NCBI GenBank assembly: GCA_021613375.1
Contig: CM038704.1
Location: 28,886,082-28,950,081 of the forward strand
Source: Megaleporinus macrocephalus
Lineage: Eukaryota > Chordata > Actinopteri > Characiformes > Anostomidae
Length of the DNA: 64,000 nt
Direction: 5' to 3'
The translations under genes and the position numbers were made by a program. Below the pieces are notes generated by a model, which did not search any database, was not told where the DNA came from, and saw only the letters and a program-made list of their open reading frames with translations. Shown here piece after piece: positions 1 through 13,378 of the stretch (its first letter is position 1; each line of letters begins with the position of its first letter).

Positions 1-441
1 GACATTTGCTGAGCTTTGGTCAGCTTTTGCAGTAGAAGAGAACAATGTAAGACACTAGTTAGCCAGTATATCAGAACACACAAAAATTGTACAGTGACTG
101 TTTTACTAGTAGTGAGCATGATCAACATAACCTTTAATGAACTGACTTCAGAAAATTCTGAAAATGTGTGAAATTACTCATCTGTCAAAAAATGTTAATA
201 AAGAGTAATAATTACTGTGGATCTTGGCCTCTTTCTCCTGCTCTCTGCCTCCCTAGCTGTTTGTGTGTTTACTGGTATGAAAACAGTACGTTTTGTTGCT
301 TTGTGGTTTAAATAGTCCAGATTTTCTAATAGAAGCACCACAGTTACTCTAAACTATTCACATGGTATTCACATGATATACTGGCTAACTAGTGTACTGT
401 GTTTTTTCTACTGCAAAAGCTGACCAAAGCTCAGCAAATGC
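1..441. repeat. Foldback (terminal inverted repeat) element
   Basis: The first ~75 bases recur as their reverse complement at about 372-441. Both arms share the blocks CTGCAAAAGCTGACCAAAG and ATATACTGGCTAACTAGTG (given as they read in the right arm). The ~295-bp middle is AT-rich and has no coding potential. This is the shape of a non-autonomous DNA transposon (MITE or foldback). The left end lies at the window edge, so the true boundary and any target-site duplication cannot be judged. Confidence 0.7.
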
Positions 442-3400
442 CTGTGTTAGTTAAATAGCTAGTTAGCTAGCCTGCAGAACCAAAAGGGATCAAAAGATAC
501 AATCTGTCTGCCATTACAAGATAATTGTGCTGCATTAATATAAAAACGGGGGAAACCATGGAGCAAAACAAACTTCTCTTGCTATGTTATCTAGCTAGCT
601 AACGATGGTTAATTATTTGGCTACAGTTATCCAAAGCTAGCACAACAGTCAGTAGTATAAATTAAATTCTTTAAAACTAACTTTTTGCTAAAGAAACATG
701 AACTAGCATTGTATCTGTGCCTGGCAGCGCCATGACGGAGTTTGAGAGGCGTGTTCCAACAGCGTGCAAAAGTTGAGTGACAGCACCAAATCAGTGGTCT
801 GGTTGGTTAACCAAACCTCGCAACCTGATTGGTCCAGCTTAAGCTTTCCTATTGGTCCATGAATTAGCCATCAAAACAGAGTCAAAATTCACAACTGCAG
901 CAAGAGAGCAAATCTTTTCTACAAATAAAAACATAAATATTTTTATATATTTAAAATATTTTTCCACCTTTGTACATTTGAATTATTATTAATATCACGT
1001 TTTGTTTCAAGTTTGCACATTCCAGTTCATTTGTGGATTGGGATTTTATGTGCATGTAGTTGTTTAAACACAGCTGCAAGTTTAAGTACATTTGTGACTA
1101 TTGTTTTACAAACTCAAAATCTTTATGACCCAATTTTGACTCTATACTTGGCTACTCAAAGTGTTGCGTAGCTGATAGCACTGTCAACTTAGCTGAAGTT
1201 AGAGAAGCAGGTGCTGTCTGAGGAGCCAAGGCTTACAGTGTGAAATGTAGCCGCTGAGCACTGACATAGCTGACGCTAATGTGCTCTACAGTGTTAAGGG
1301 AGGAGTCATGCTAGGTATGACTTATGTGTGTTATTGATTCACTATTTAACCCCCACATCCACAAAATCCTAACCACAAAAACGATAAACAGTTTAAAAAT
1401 TACAATTCTGCACTGCATAGTTTTGGAATTTCCTTAACACAAACTTTATACAGCCAAAAAAGAAATAGAGAAGTTAGAAGGTCGATTATTTCATTGTACT
1501 TTATTCTGTTATAAAAACACATAAATATTCAAAGAAACATACAGATTTAATAAGTTCCAGGCGTAGGTAGTATAAAATTATGTTGGGTGAGGTAGTGGAC
1601 TTAAAGGGTCTGTCCCTGACAGGCCAAATCTTGCCAGACTTTGTTTGAAGAGAAGAAGCAAAATTCAAACGTGGCTTGTGTGAGGTTTTTGCATTCTTAG
1701 TCAAGTTGTAAGTTTTTGTGAGTGAATAAAATCACAGAAATAATTCAAAAATTATTCATCTGGTGACTTTTATGCTGAAGACATCACACCCTGGATTTTT
1801 TATGGCAGATATAAACACATGAAATCCAGCAAAATCCCATTTAAGGGTTCCTTGAGTGAACAAAACAATTCCCAAACATTACTAGTTTAAGTGTGGCTGA
1901 AGACTATGGAAAGAGCAACAATAAACAATTGCTGCTACTCATATAGTCTAAGATCACAAATAAAATGCAAGGTATGACGAAAAACAAGAAGTTGTGCCAC
2001 ATACCAATAAGACATAAGGCAGCAGAAAGGTGCAGTAGAGTGCAGATGTTTTCTACCTAGGACAAAACCGTAATCCTCATAAGAGAACACAGATTATATT
2101 TAAGACCAATAGTTATGCACTCATGGAGTGGCCAAGAATATAACTTGAACTGATGAATGATGCAATGACAATCATGTTGCTATTTAATCCCTGCTGATGG
2201 GGCCAAACAACCCTTTCTTGTCTCAGCCAATGAGCACCACCGGTTTGGGCATCTATCCAAAGAGCATCCAGAGGTAACTCTGTTTCAACAAGTTTAATAA
2301 GTCACCACTGACCACACCTGAAATTTCTTTTGTTGTCAAGATGAAAAGTACTTCAAATATGATCTACACTGACAGACCAATATCTGGCCTTTGAACATTT
2401 GCTGAGGAACGCTGCTGTATTACATACTATGGCATCTGGTACAAGTACAGTAGACCCATGCTTGCAATGATTTATGAGTCTTTCTTTGTTCTTAAAATGA
2501 TGGGAAATGCAAAGCAACATCAAATATGCACTGTTATCACCAGGTAGCCTGTCAAGGTGATATACCAAAACTAAAGCTGTTGTTCAATAATGACCTTTTG
2601 AGACATACACACTGTGACAAACAGCTAATAAAAACACATAAGAACAGTCACTCAAACACAAAAACACATTTTAGGGTAACAAGCCCTTTACAGAAAGCAT
2701 TCGGTTTGTCGGAACCTACTCCAAACAGGGCCCTGTCATCTGAGGTCATCCACTGCTAGTTTTACCCCTTTACGGTCAACATGCGATTCATACTGCAAGA
2801 GACTTCCTGGGCGTGTGTTTTATATTGCCATATGGTTTCAACTGCCTTTTTTTCTCCTCATATCTATTCCTTGGATCTTGTCTCACTTTCAAGAAGGGAG
2901 AAGCCCTGTGCTGTCCTCTCAAATGTGTTTTGCGTTAGTGTTTTTATATTACTTAATATTTATGATTTGTGCCACTCCTTTTATTGTCTCATTTGATAAA
3001 TATTTCAAAATACATCAAGGAGCAACAGCGCTTTGATTCAGCTGCCAATAACCAACAAGAGAACAGTTCTCAAGGCCACTGAAAGCTCTCTGCGTGAGGG
3101 CCAAAACTCGCTGCCACAAGATTCTGTTTCATTCCCCATGTGTTCGGAAGAGCTGTGCTCTGGAATGACCTACTAATATGAGAGCAAATATGTTTAGCAT
3201 CATGTCCATTTTCCATGTCTAATTGGATATCTAGTTCAGTTCCAGCTTTGAGTTTGCACTGTGAGTGCCTGTATGAGAGGTCCCACCTCACTATAATACA
3301 CTATAAATCTCCAGCTAGTGACAATTATACTGTTAACTGTAGACTAGAGATGAGAGATAAAGCAGCGGTAGAAGGAGCGGTAGAAAGCAGGAGCACTAGT

Positions 3401-3834
3401 TTTCAAGTTAAAACTTGGTCCAGAAGGCTAGTACTTAGTTCCATGGTTCTAAACCTTTCTGAACCTTGGTATTCCCAAGAACAGCCTCCTTTACATATCT
3501 CTCTACAAGCAACCTTCTTCACACATAGTAGTGTTTCTAAAGCAGGTCCTAAGGGACCCCCAAAAATATTTTTTACTGTAACCCAACTCACAACATACAG
3601 GAACAGAGTAAATATGTGCTGCTCAGAACATTCCAGGACAGGAATATCATCACATCCAGTCACTACCAAATACAGCCAGCATAAATAAACAAAACAACTA
3701 CTTCTTTTGACTTTAGCTTGAAGATTTGGAAATGTGTTGCTTGTGCTAGTCTGCGCTGGCTCAGTGAGGGGCTGTTTGGTAGGGTAGTAGTGCAGTGTGT
3801 GTGCCTACCATCAGGGAAAGTTGTTTGAATCTGA
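442..3834. other. Non-coding AT-rich stretch, no gene recognised
   Basis: No recognisable exon, RNA gene or transposase. Open frames here are short and unlike any family I know; the longest (157 codons, 3215-3688 plus) has no domain, no splice context and low-complexity composition. This stretch lies downstream of the rootletin-like exons on their strand, so it is either its intron or spacer. Confidence 0.5.
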
Positions 3835-4695
3835 GCGTGGAAGTGTAATAGGATGCCACTGCTGCACCAAGTCAGTTGAAAAGTGAAAGCGATTGGGAAT
3901 CACAGCAACTCTGAGTAAAAGTCACCAGTGCTTTACTGACAATAACTGAAGAGTTCCGAACCTCCTCTGGCATTAACATCAGCATGGAAACTGTGCACCG
4001 GGAGCTTCATAGCATGGGTTTCTATGAGTTTCAGCTGCATGCAAACCTTACATTATCAAGCACAATTGCAAGTAAAAATGTGTTTAGAGCAGTGACAACT
4101 CATGCTTCTTTATCTGACAGTCCGATGGATGAGCCTGGGTTTGGCAAATACCAAAAGAACGTTACCTGCCTGACTGCACTGTCCCAACTATATAGTTGGG
4201 TGGAGGCAGCGTGATGCTATGGAGTTGTTTTTCAGGGGTTGGCCAAGACCCCTTGGTTTTAGTGAAGAGAAATTTTAATGTTTCAGTTTGGGGAAGGCCC
4301 TTTTCTGTTTCAGCATGATTGTGTCCAAGTGCACAAGGCAGGGCCCAAAATGGCATAATTGGGTGAGTTTGGTGTGGAAAAACATGACTGTCCCTCACTG
4401 AGCCCAGATCTTAACCCTATCAAACACCTTTAGGATGAGCAAGAACAGAGATTGAGAGTCAGGCACTCTTGTCCAACGTCAGTGTCTGATGTCACGAATG
4501 CTCTACTGGATGAATGCGCAAAAATTCCCACAGACACTCTTAAAAGTCTTGTAGAAAGCCTTATCAGAAGAGTGTTGAAGCAGCAAAGTCATAATAATGC
4601 CTATGGATTTAGAATGGGATGTCACAAGAGCTCCCATAAGTGTGGTGTGCAGGTGTCCCAATACCTTGGCATAAGTAATGTATTTTGTTTGAGTC
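3835..4695 (+). mobile_element. Decayed Tc1/mariner-like transposon copy
   Basis: Read on the plus strand, this segment follows a Tc1-type transposase gene widespread in fish. It keeps the part resembling a 'TVHRELHSMGF' motif near 3985, the block GAACGTTACCTGCCTGACTG near 4158, the GGTGGAGGCAGCGTGATG block (4198-4215) and the PTSVSDVTNALLDE stretch near 4478-4520. The frame is broken by several indels and stops and the central catalytic part is partly deleted, so it is not functional. The 3' end near 4690 fits the usual element end. Terminal repeats are eroded and exact ends are uncertain. Confidence 0.75.
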
Positions 4696-4879
4696 AATAA
4701 ATTATATTTTTGCTTCAATATATATAATAATAAAGTTGAGAAAATTTCAGCTTGATTTGTCACTTGTGGCTCTGTCTCTTGCCGCTCTATGTCACTATGT
4801 CACAACTATGGCCATTGTTAAACATCAATTAGATGGGTATAAAGCCACCCAGCATTAGACTGTGGAGCACTAAAACTTC

Positions 4880-5162
4880 ATTCCCTGGAGCTCCATCTAA
4901 TACATTTGGAAAGAGTTGGAGTGGAGTTTGTAATGCAGAACTAATCATCTAACATCAGTACCTGACCTCAGTAATGCTCTTGTGACTGAATGCAATCAAA
5001 TTCTCACAGTTATGTTCCAACATCCAGTAAAGACCTCCCAAAAGAGTAGAGGCTGTTAGTGAAGCACTGGGGAGACAAGTTCTCAGAACTCTTAAATACC
5101 TTTGATTTCTGAAAAAACGCTGTATGAACAGATGTCTACAAACTTTTGGACATGTAGTATGT
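4880..5162 (+). mobile_element. Fragment of a second Tc1-like element
   Basis: The block from 'TCATTCCCTGGAGCTCC' through 'CAGTACCTGACCTCAGTAAT' to 'CTACAAACTTTTGGACATG' matches the 3' half of another Tc1-type family common in fish (target-site choice of the family is TA). It begins about 190 bp after the preceding copy and has many substitutions. It is non-coding and heavily decayed. Confidence 0.6.
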
Positions 5163-8100
5163 TCTAAAAAGTCAATGAAGTCAGAAGTGTAATGTAATTG
5201 TATAGTTTCTGCAGCATCTCCACTTCTTGAGGCTTGGTATCTGAAGGGTTACAGCTGGGAGTGTTTCTCACTGCCTTGGCCTGAACCCAGAGGCTTAATA
5301 AAGGGAATTAATGTAGTGAACTATCTGTCAGATTCCCAAACACAGCTGGAGCAGACATACAATCCATACACACACACGCATACTCTCTCTCTCATTCTAG
5401 CACACACACACTTCTCTTGTACCATGCTGTCCTGCTTTAACAGCCTGCCCCTTTCAGAGTCCCGCTGTGAGTGACGCTCCAGTGAGAGAGGCCTCGCGGA
5501 TTGTGAAAGCTGTTTTTGCTGCATCACTGAGTGTTATTACACAACGCAGGCCAACAAACAGATAGCTGACAGAGGCCTTTACTCAGGACCCTCACATGGG
5601 TACAAACTAAACATCATCAGCCCACAGTCACAGTCACAACCACTGTAAATCGGATATAAAAGAGAAGCAGTGAGTTCAGTCATGTAACAATCACAAACAT
5701 GCACACACACAGACCTGTGAGATAGCACCATTTCAGTTTAAAATGACTGACGGACTGCAAACCAGCATATGAGCACATTCTCTAATTTAAATCACAATAA
5801 ACCCTGGGTGACAAAAAATAGGGGACATCTACCTTAAAAAGGTTTTATTATTTATAATTTAACATACTTGGGCTTGCTATACAAAGAATGTTTAACTTGG
5901 CCAGCATCATAAAATCTAACAAATTTCATGGTCAACCTATTCAATTCTGAGGTAACTCATTCCCACCTGCTAGCTTTGTCTCACCCACTGCATATTTTCT
6001 AACTACCATTTACACAGTGTCATTGGCCAGCTCAACACGCTTGGAGGAGAATGCTATTACTGCAAATCCTGCCAATGTTGCTGAGCAATGTGGGGATGGG
6101 CAGGACCATGTGTGCATGCATGTATAAATGTGATGCATAGACAATAAGGTGAAACATGATGAGCTGTGCAGTTTATTTACTACATAAATACGTCATAAAG
6201 TGTTAGCAGTAAAGTAGCAAGTATTTAACAAGTAGCAAGTGTTTAGAACAGTACAAGTAATGCTGCCACCACTGCTACTGCCACTGCTTGTTAGACTTAT
6301 AATTCATTAACTATAAATAATAATCATTGCAACCTATTTTTGATATCCATGTAGTGTGATTTGTTTCTTCTGCTGAAATATTATATTTCACATGATTTCA
6401 CAAAATTGCCATAAGCATCATAAAGAAAACAAGGACTGTAGAGATCCACCTCCATCAGAGGTCTGTCCCTAATTGCTCCAAGAGCTGTTTATGATTCAAA
6501 ATCCCAAACATAACCTGTTTGGGGTGTGTTCAGCAAGAACTGCTATTAAATAGCATGATAAAAACAATGGTCCATAAATGCAATTCATAGTCAGTCTGAT
6601 TTTAATGCATTCATACAGGAGAAAACAGAGCAGCTCCAACTGAGACATTACGCAGCGCTGTCAGTCCTTTTTTAGACTTGGTGTGAAGGATGGCATTAAT
6701 GTGCATCCCTGGAAACAATGTTATGTTATAACAGCATTGTGACAACGTATTGTTTTGCCCACAACGTTGTCAAAACATTAAAATGTAATTCTTTGGAAAG
6801 TTAGAACATTAGTACATTGTCATAACCTCTTAATATCCTTTATACATTTCATTATATCCATGGAATTTTGCCAAGTAAACAACAGGCAATCAAAATACCA
6901 TTAAACAACATTATTTAGCTGTGATGTTGTGACAATCTTGTTTAGACAACATAAAATAAACCTCAAAATATAAACCTTGTAACATTACTGTGTGTTTGCT
7001 TTTTTTGTGCCATGCCTATAAATCGGACTTGGTATGAACAGGCCTTACATCCTCAGAAAAACTACATTTTCACCCATTCTTTAGATATGTGAACCGACAG
7101 ACCGTTGGCACACCAATCAGCTCTGGCTTTCTCCACTCTGTCTGGCAAGTATGATCTTTCCATGTCGAGTCTTCAGACAGCCCCTCCTTTCAGCCAATCA
7201 AATGCTAGCATGCTTTAACGCCATCTTAGAGACAGAGCCTCTGGGAAAGCACATTGGAACGATCTACTACAACTTCACTCCAAGGATAACGCAAACGAGT
7301 TCTTTCAAATATTGGTTAATATTCAAATATTGGTCAAAATATTGGTAGAGACATGTTTCTACCGTTCACATACAAAGCCAGTGAAGACATGTCCCTACTG
7401 TCCATATACAAACCTACATCTTTAAACAACAAAGGGCAAATTTCATTAGACCCAGTGATTGCTCTGGGATGTGCCCTGGTTAGTCTCTCTCTAGAGAGTG
7501 GCCATCATTTTTATGACTCAGGACCAGCATGAAGAGTGGCCCGGTTGGCCTGGAGCCACGCGCAGCAGCCCACGTATCAGCAGCTTTACACAGGCAAGAA
7601 AAACAAACTGAGGAGGGCAGGAGAGACTGCAAGACCATCCCACACTCGCCCTAACAAAACAGGCCTTATCGGCATTAGCTGAGTTTGACAAGGCACCCTT
7701 AGAGTAAAGCGTAGAGGATCAAAACAAGCACTGAGGAGTGCTTCGTCAAGAAGTCTTCAGCAGAGTAATTAACTCTTTCTTACCTAACACATGCTGCCTT
7801 TACTGTTTGACGCACTGCAGTAGTTTATGAGCAAGCATGTGAAGAAACAAAGAATGGAATCCACATCACAGGGATTTTCATTCATTTGCGCCATTATAGC
7901 AATCAAAGGTAACAGAAGCATAAAGTAGATTTCCTTTATCTTGCTTAGGAAGATTTTTGTATGATTTCTGTCTGTTTTTTGGCTTTTCTACATCATGCTC
8001 TTTACTTAAGAGTGAAAAATGTGAAGCACATGATTCATTACGATAAGAGTACATTAAAAATGAAGACATGGTCACTTTTGCTTAAAGACCCAGGGAACCT

Positions 8101-10120
8101 AAATCTGAGTTTTCTTTAATTTTAAGGTAACTTTCTTGCAGGAAAACAGTACCAAGTCTAACTTTTAATTAATGTTCTGACCAGTAAATGACCGATATAT
8201 TTCACCATATTTCTCTCCAGTAAACTCGCTGATATTAAGCAATGCGTTCGTAAGCATTTACTAAAGCTAACCCAGCACAACCAAAGCTAGCAAATCACCT
8301 GTCTGTAGCTGCCGGACGCCTGTTCATTCATCAATCAATACAAAACATTGTTTGTTTGTCTGTTCCTTTATTCACATGTCGTTTTTTCATCAGTCTGTTT
8401 ATTTGTCCATCTGTTCATTTGTGACTTTTTTGTTCAGGTTCTCTCACATACAAGCTAAAAGTTCTATAGGCTAGGAGAGTTGGACAGAGAGCTGTCAATC
8501 AAGCTCATTAGCCATGCCCATACAGTTCTCGGATTGATTTGATCAGCAGTTTTAAGCTTTGTTCAGACTGGATTTTTAATACAACATTCAGCTTTAGTAT
8601 CATACAGACATTATTAGAATTTTACTCTATGTTCACTGGGACTTGATTTATGCTTAAAAGCACAAGGTCTGTTGTGTGATTGTTATTTTTGTGCAGTGAT
8701 CCATTTGGTTAACATTTCTACTTTATCATATATCTGACTGCATTTAGGTCACTCCCCCCATAAAAAACAGGCTGCTTCACACAAGCTCAGTCCAAAAGCT
8801 GCCTCAGAGCTCTAAAATATACCCATGTAATCCCCTGACACACACCCACATGCACAAACGGACACACTTCTTCAAAAACACACACATACAGCCTGGGTGC
8901 CTGAGAAACTGCAATCTGGCAACACTCCAGTATCAACACAGCGGGGTCAAAGTTCAGCCCCAACTTGTTCTCCAGCCTTCTGAGACGATGCAGCTTTTCA
9001 GAGGGGTCATGCTTCATCCCAGTTCAATCTGGGTCAGGGTTTATCCTGGTTCAAGGGCAATTTTCAGGGGTCACTAGGAATCATGGTGGCTTTTCCATAA
9101 TACAAAGGTTCACTTTTGAGAGCATAACCTAATGCCTGAATGTTCCTCTTCACCCCCCTTGTTTATAGAAGATGGGGGGAGGTATTCTAAAATTTCCCAA
9201 AAGCCATGTGGAGGGGCGGCGGCTGGATCATGTCTGTTTTTCAATTAGTCAAATGCTTTACCATGTGCCACAGTGAATCTGATTCATATGTGTGGAGCTA
9301 AAGCTCAATGTAGGAGAGACAAAGAGGGGCACAAACAACAAAACTCACCAAAGCCAAAACACTACTTCATTCCGAACTCAACCTCAAGATCACAAAAGAA
9401 CGGGATATTGCCAACTATGTAGATCATTTAATATGGGAATTGTACAGAACTTTTAAAACAAATTTCTACATAATTCAATCATAAACTCAATAAAAAATAT
9501 TTCATGGGCTAATGTGAGATTCATTTTGAAGACACTTACTAGCTCAGACATCTTGCCTGAGGGGACAGAATCCAGGGATCCAGGTCATTGGTACTTGTTA
9601 AAAAATGCCATTTTATTTACACTAGAATTTGAAAAGTCTGTTTCCACCATTTAAAAACATACACTTTAGACCAAAATCTCCAGCTCAAAAGATACATGTC
9701 ACAGGAATCAGACAGCACATTCATAACCATTACGTGTAATAATTAAATCATTAGAAGCATTACACATCTTGAACATCTGGTTTCTATCATTAACAGTGCG
9801 AACATTTCTGAGTTAGAACACTTTTGGGGTCTCTGTGAATTGTGTGGGCCCACAAACAGACATTTTCAGTTTACAGAGTTAAAATGTGCCATTTGGAGAA
9901 GTTAGTGAGACACAAACTGAAGGAAAAACGACCAAAATAAATAGTCTGACAATAATAGTCTGACAATCAAACTACAAGTTATGAGTGAATGACAAACAAA
10001 AGAATTATTGCTTAATTTCAAATTTTTGTTAAATTGTAAGTATTTTCTATCAGAAGATTCTATTCTATCAGATCAGACAAATGTACTATAGAACATTAAA
10101 CAACTATATTTCAAAAACAT
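5163..10120. other. Non-coding stretch, no gene recognised
   Basis: Nothing here supports an exon. A segment around 6700-7010 holds short palindromic blocks such as ACAACGTTGT and may be an old MITE. A moderately GC-rich block around 9180-9330 lacks repeats and could be regulatory, but I cannot test conservation. Short CA-rich runs occur near 5360-5410 and 8838-8890. Confidence 0.45.
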
Positions 10121-10123
10121 TAT

Positions 10124-10155
10124 ACACACACACATTCACACACACACATGCACAC

Positions 10156-10232
<77 letters not shown>
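10124..10232. repeat. Compound (CA)n-(TA)n microsatellite
   Basis: A CA-rich run (10124-10156) passes into an uninterrupted TA run of about 75 bp (10158-10232). A shorter TA run lies at 10407-10422. Confidence 0.95.
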
Positions 10233-10235
<3 letters not shown>

Positions 10236-11389
10236 GGGGCTACTGCACACTCATGAACATTATTTACACACAGACACTGCATTAAGCAGGCTGTTCTGCT
10301 CAAATCGGGAGCTGGTTTAGCGATTCTGTTTTCGGTATAAAAGTTTCCAAACATTTTTTGTTTATAAAGTCAACTTTGCCTCAGCGTTCTCACTCGAACT
10401 CCTACAATATATATATATATATGCCGCGCTTACTGAAAGCATGGATTTATCCAGAGCACAAGCTACAATTACAAACAATCGCTTGCGTGCAATAAAAATT
10501 GTGGGAGTGTTTCACACAGAAACGCAACAGTGTGGTGCTCTGTCAGCTCTGCACAGTGGAGATGATCACAACAGTACAACTGCTCTCAACGAATGTGAAC
10601 GCCTGCAGTAACCAAATTATTAGCAGGTGGGTTAAGCTGCCACTATGCCTACACTCTGTGTTGGGGGCTTCAAACAAACATGAAATGGCTGAAACTTTAG
10701 TATAGCCACCTGATTGGTTACAGCCGGCGCTATTCGTGTTGTCTCTCAATACACGGACGGAACTTAATTATATGAAGTTACTATCGACTACGTCTTATAG
10801 TTCTATCAAGGAAACGTTATTTTGCGATTATTAGTATCATTATTGCCCAGCCCTAGCAGCATGATATGAAATGCTTCATTCTAGAGAAAGATATGTTCAC
10901 AGTGGTGGTGGAAAAGTATAATATGAAATGATTTTTCTGAGGGTTTTTTTATGATTTTGGCCTAAAACACACTTTTTTTATATGTTTATGAACAAGAAGT
11001 ATGTACAAGTGTCATAAGACAACTTTGTTTTAGTAGCCCAAAACAAAAAAAACCACAAAGATGATGTTTTTGTATTTTATTTACCATATTTTTTTATATA
11101 TAATATATAATATAATAATATATAATATATATCTTCCTTTGCTTCCCTGCATAAGACCACACATGCAGCCTCAGAGTAATGGTGGTAAAAAAAGAAAAAC
11201 AAACAAAACAGAGATAGTCATATGTACTCCCGGACAAACAGTAATCTCAAGCCGTGCCTTTTCTCTGTGCACTTTGCTTTGGATTCCATACATTTATGTT
11301 GAAAAAGGCAAAAGGAAATTGTAGAAATTAAATAAAATTAAACTATAAAAATTACAACTAAGTGAGTATTTGGGGAAAAACTGAAGCAT

Positions 11390-12240
11390 GCATATAGGAG
11401 CGTAAGATGGCATTAGCACTGGTTGTGCAACTACACGAGCCAACTCACAACAGCACATTTCTCCAGGGCATCGCTTGCTTAAGTGCGTTAACCTGTCAGC
11501 TCTCTGTCAAGTTATCAGACGAAATGCTCTCCGACAAGGTGAAGGAGTGAAGAAGAGCAGGTGAGGAACAGAGAAGCTGCAGGTCAAGACAGACGCCTTA
11601 GAAAAGCCTTTTGCAAATCAGTCAAGTGATTCATAAAGACTGTTTTGACTCGAGACATGCACAGCACCGCAGCGCACAGGAGCCATAAAACTGAATTTTC
11701 CAGCATGAGAAAAGAAGCCAGAACTCTGTCCCTTTATTGGATAAAGACTAGGAAAAAAAACATCTGCATGCTCGAAGTCCACGACACAGTCTGACTTCTG
11801 TCTCGACCCCTCAGCATATAAATAAATAAATCAACAAATAAACAGTCTATTTATACCAGCCAGACTAATTAACTTTTATTTATAGCACAAATCCTAAAAT
11901 AAGCTCCAGTGGCAATGTGCACAGGGGGCGTTCATTAAGTTTAGGCAGCAAAAAGCAACCACTGTTATCACCAATGGCAGCTTTGTGGCCTGTGAAAAAT
12001 GAGCTGTTTCTTCCACGGCCCCAAGAGTGGGGGGCCAGCGACCTTCCCTGTTGCCCCCGCCAAATAAACGGCATCCCCAGCATGGAAGGGGGGCAGCAAT
12101 GGACAGGGTGATGCAAGGCCCTCCAAAAAGAGAAAGAGAGAGAGTAAAGCAGAGAGCAAAAGAGATGGAGGTGCAGGATCTTAAGGAGAGTTTCATACCG
12201 TAGACCCCCTGCCCACTGCTATGATGAGCTGCCACGAAAC
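11390..12240. other. Candidate conserved non-coding (regulatory) block
   Basis: This is a repeat-poor, GC-richer stretch inside AT-rich spacer with homeodomain-like TAATTAA (11866-11872) and GC-rich parts near 12020-12110. Overlapping open frames on both strands are short, have no splice sites in phase and contain no family motifs. The texture resembles vertebrate conserved non-coding elements. That is an impression from base composition only; conservation was not tested. Confidence 0.25.
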
Positions 12241-12516
12241 TTGAACATTAAAGAGAAGCGTTATGGCTCCTGTTGAGTTTACCTTCTGCCTGCGTGGTAA
12301 TGAGAGGGCGTTTTTAAAGTTAAGGTCTGTTCGAACAGAAATAAATATTTTCGGTTCCATGTGACACAGCTCGTTTTAACATGGTCTTTTGCCGCTGAGT
12401 TTGTTTATTGAAAACTCCAAATGGGCTTCCCCTCTTGGAAAGAGCGATGTGCCTCTGATGTTTACTGTGCATATATTCCATTTCAAAGCCATGTGGCTCC
12501 CTCACGCTCCCTCTTT

Positions 12517-12535
12517 CTCTCTCTCTCTCTCTCTC
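12517..12535. repeat. (CT)n microsatellite
   Basis: An uninterrupted CT run of about 19 bp. A similar (TC)n tract lies at 13547-13566. Confidence 0.85.
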
Positions 12536-13378
12536 AAAGAACCTCTGTTACTGCCTGCCCTGATTTCTACTCCATACAGATCAGTCTATCTTTCATTACC
12601 AAACTAAAAGACAATAAACAGAATTATTCAGTTGTTATTCCTTTTGTTTTATTAATGAAGGCATTTCATTTATTCTCCATCTCATATATAAGAGCAAACC
12701 TGAAGTCAGCACTCTACATGGGAGGGCATTTGGGAAGCTTGAAGTTAGATATCTAAACACTAATTATATATACACAAAGTCCAATTGACATCACGGTTAT
12801 GAAAGAAATACAACATATGATACAACCTACAAGAAACAACACTGTGAAATCACTACTAAAGGAAATAGCTGACCTATTGCTTAAAAAAGTGACCCCCTGC
12901 CTTTCAGTCAATCAGATCAGTCTCTAAGTTCGAATTCCTCCAGTAAGGGGAGAAAAAGCAACATTACTCCAGTGAGAATGCCGTTACAGAAATTATCATC
13001 ATTAATATGCTAGGGATTGGTTAAAAGGAGTTATCGTAAAACACTTAATGCCCACATCCTACCAAAAATGTTCATTTTCACAAATGAACTCAGGACTGAA
13101 ATAAGCTTTTTAACTTATAACATAAAGTTAAATGTGAGTGGGTATGTTGAAACTACTGTACTACGGTAACTACTTGATGAGGAAGGACGTTTCAAGTGTC
13201 ATGATTCCAGTGACACACAGGTCCTGGAGACATCCGCACCTTCCATTTTCGGCTTCACACCAATGAGACCACCCCCAGGATTTTAATCCCCTACTTTATA
13301 CCTTTTTATTTTAAATGTTGTACTGATTTTTGTGGATTGTAGTATTTTAATAAGTGAGTGTGTGTTTATTTTTCAGAT

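Noticed and set aside
3215..3688. 157-codon plus-strand frame
   Set aside because: No domain, no splice or promoter context, no protein-like pattern of conserved motifs; chance open frame.
10136..10354. Tyr-Ile repeat frames at (TA)n runs (also near 14903 and 38162)
   Set aside because: Translations of TA microsatellites.
11894..12235. 113-codon minus-strand frame
   Set aside because: Three overlapping frames on two strands are open here because of GC-rich composition; no motif or splice support.
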